Under the pieces are notes generated by a model. It did no database searches and was not told the DNA's origin. It worked only from the letters and a program-made list of their open reading frames with translations. Source: Candidatus Methanomethylophilaceae archaeon (lineage in GTDB: Archaea > Thermoplasmatota > Thermoplasmata > Methanomassiliicoccales > Methanomethylophilaceae). Taken from it: a stretch of DNA of 5,938 nucleotides. Shown piece by piece: positions 5,517 through 5,938 of this stretch (position 1 is the stretch's first letter; each line of letters begins with the position of its first letter). Where the stretch lies: assembly GCA_017616575.1 (NCBI GenBank), contig JAFZXW010000098.1, positions 1 to 5,938 of the forward strand, written 5' to 3'. The position numbers and the translations under genes were made by a program.

Positions 5517-5775
5517 CTTGCATGGAATCCGTGTAGCCTGGACCCTCCCTTACGCATCCTGGAATACATCACACGATTGTAGAGCTGAGTGGCAGGGGCC
5601 GCCCTTCGATGATACAAGCCCGACAGATGACGATAAACCCCTGAATGCTGAAGTCTCTGTGCAGCTTCACCGTTTCTGTCGTGGCAACGGCCTGCTTATG
5701 CCTGTCAATTCGAGCTCTTCGAACGAAAACGGTCCCGACGTAGACTACTGTCCAAAAGATCATAGCTATGGATGG
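5517..5775. other. Region between converging genes; frame open antisense after TAG
   Basis: I see no confident gene here. On the minus strand, the frame of the partial gene at 5776-5937 stays open after its TAG for 68 codons to a TGA at 5569-5571, and includes a hydrophobic segment (MIFWTVVYVGTVFV). About 41 of the 68 third codon positions are G or C by hand count, intermediate between coding and random. A plus-strand frame from about 5500 in the same codon register is open too, but has no ribosome site. The stretch may be decayed coding DNA. Confidence 0.3.
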
Positions 5776-5937
5776 CTAGGCTGGCATAAAGCGGATGCCT
5801 GCTTCCCGTCGACTGGTTCCGTCCTTTGAAAGCCTGAAGAAGCCGAACAGCTCTATCCCGTCACCCACAGTGACGACCTCCGTCCACACCTTCTCGGAGT
5901 TCTCCTCGTTGTAAACGAATATCTTCCCGTCCTCCTC
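5776..5937 (-). CDS. Unrecognised protein, 3' end only (53 codons)
   Basis: From the right edge the minus strand reads EEDGKIFVYNEENSEKVW, then VTVGDGIELFGFFRLSK, ending in GIRFMPA and TAG (5776-5778). The alternating strand-like pattern and GC-rich codon use look like a genuine C-terminal domain, probably beta-rich. I do not recognise the family. The last dozen residues (TSRREAGIRFMPA) look less conserved in character and could be the result of a shift or truncation. The stop is TAG and the frame stays open for 68 codons beyond it. The rest of the gene lies outside the window. Confidence 0.6.
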   Translation of the reverse strand, partial: EEDGKIFVYNEENSEKVWTEVVTVGDGIELFGFFRLSKDGTSRREAGIRFMPA

Positions 5938-5938
5938 C

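Noticed and set aside
1..5938. CRISPR array, insertion sequence, rRNA or riboswitch
   Set aside because: I looked for regularly spaced repeats, transposase motifs and conserved RNA cores on both strands and saw none.

Overview
The window looks like GC-rich archaeal chromosome, probably euryarchaeal. Three things support this. First, there is a threonine tRNA 3' half whose implied acceptor pairs (G1:C72, C2:G71) are the archaeal Thr identity pairs. Second, several genes have TATA-type boxes about 26 bases before the start. Third, one gene appears leaderless while others carry GGTG/GAGG-type ribosome binding sites. The Thermoplasmata, for example Methanomassiliicoccales, would fit this style, but nothing in the window proves it.

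Layout from left to right. Bases 1-566 hold the last 31 codons of an unrecognised gene (stop at 96-98) and then about 470 bases with no convincing gene. At 567-611 lies the exact 3' part of a tRNA-Thr(UGU), from the first base of the anticodon loop through CCA, with no matching 5' half to its left. This is the usual scar of an element integrated into a tRNA gene, so the DNA left of 567 is probably the right end of an integrated element and the DNA right of 611 the original chromosome.

Bases 786-2297 (minus) encode a membrane-anchored, extracytoplasmic 5'-nucleotidase/UDP-sugar hydrolase-type metallophosphatase with all visible metal-ligand motifs. Bases 2298-3023 are intergenic. They contain what looks like a compact transcription unit: TATA box, ribosome binding site, a 39-residue small ORF, and a GGGGCC-TTCG-GGCCCC hairpin, with further perfect hairpins nearby. 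Bases 3024-3365 (plus) are a likely leaderless 113-residue hypothetical gene, whose 3' end overlaps by 17 bases the convergent gene at 3349-4287 (minus). That gene encodes an unrecognised 312-residue cytoplasmic protein apparently built from two related halves.

Bases 4626-5516 (plus) encode a ten-helix EamA/DMT-family transporter with two very similar halves. At the right edge (5776-5937, minus) is the 3' end of another unrecognised gene, ending in TAG, with the frame open for about 68 more codons after that stop.

No operon links these genes; each looks like its own transcription unit. The nucleotidase could release nucleosides, sugars or phosphate outside the cell and the DMT transporter could move small metabolites, but the sequence does not show that they cooperate. 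I did not find a defence system, a CRISPR array, or a recognisable integrase in the window.
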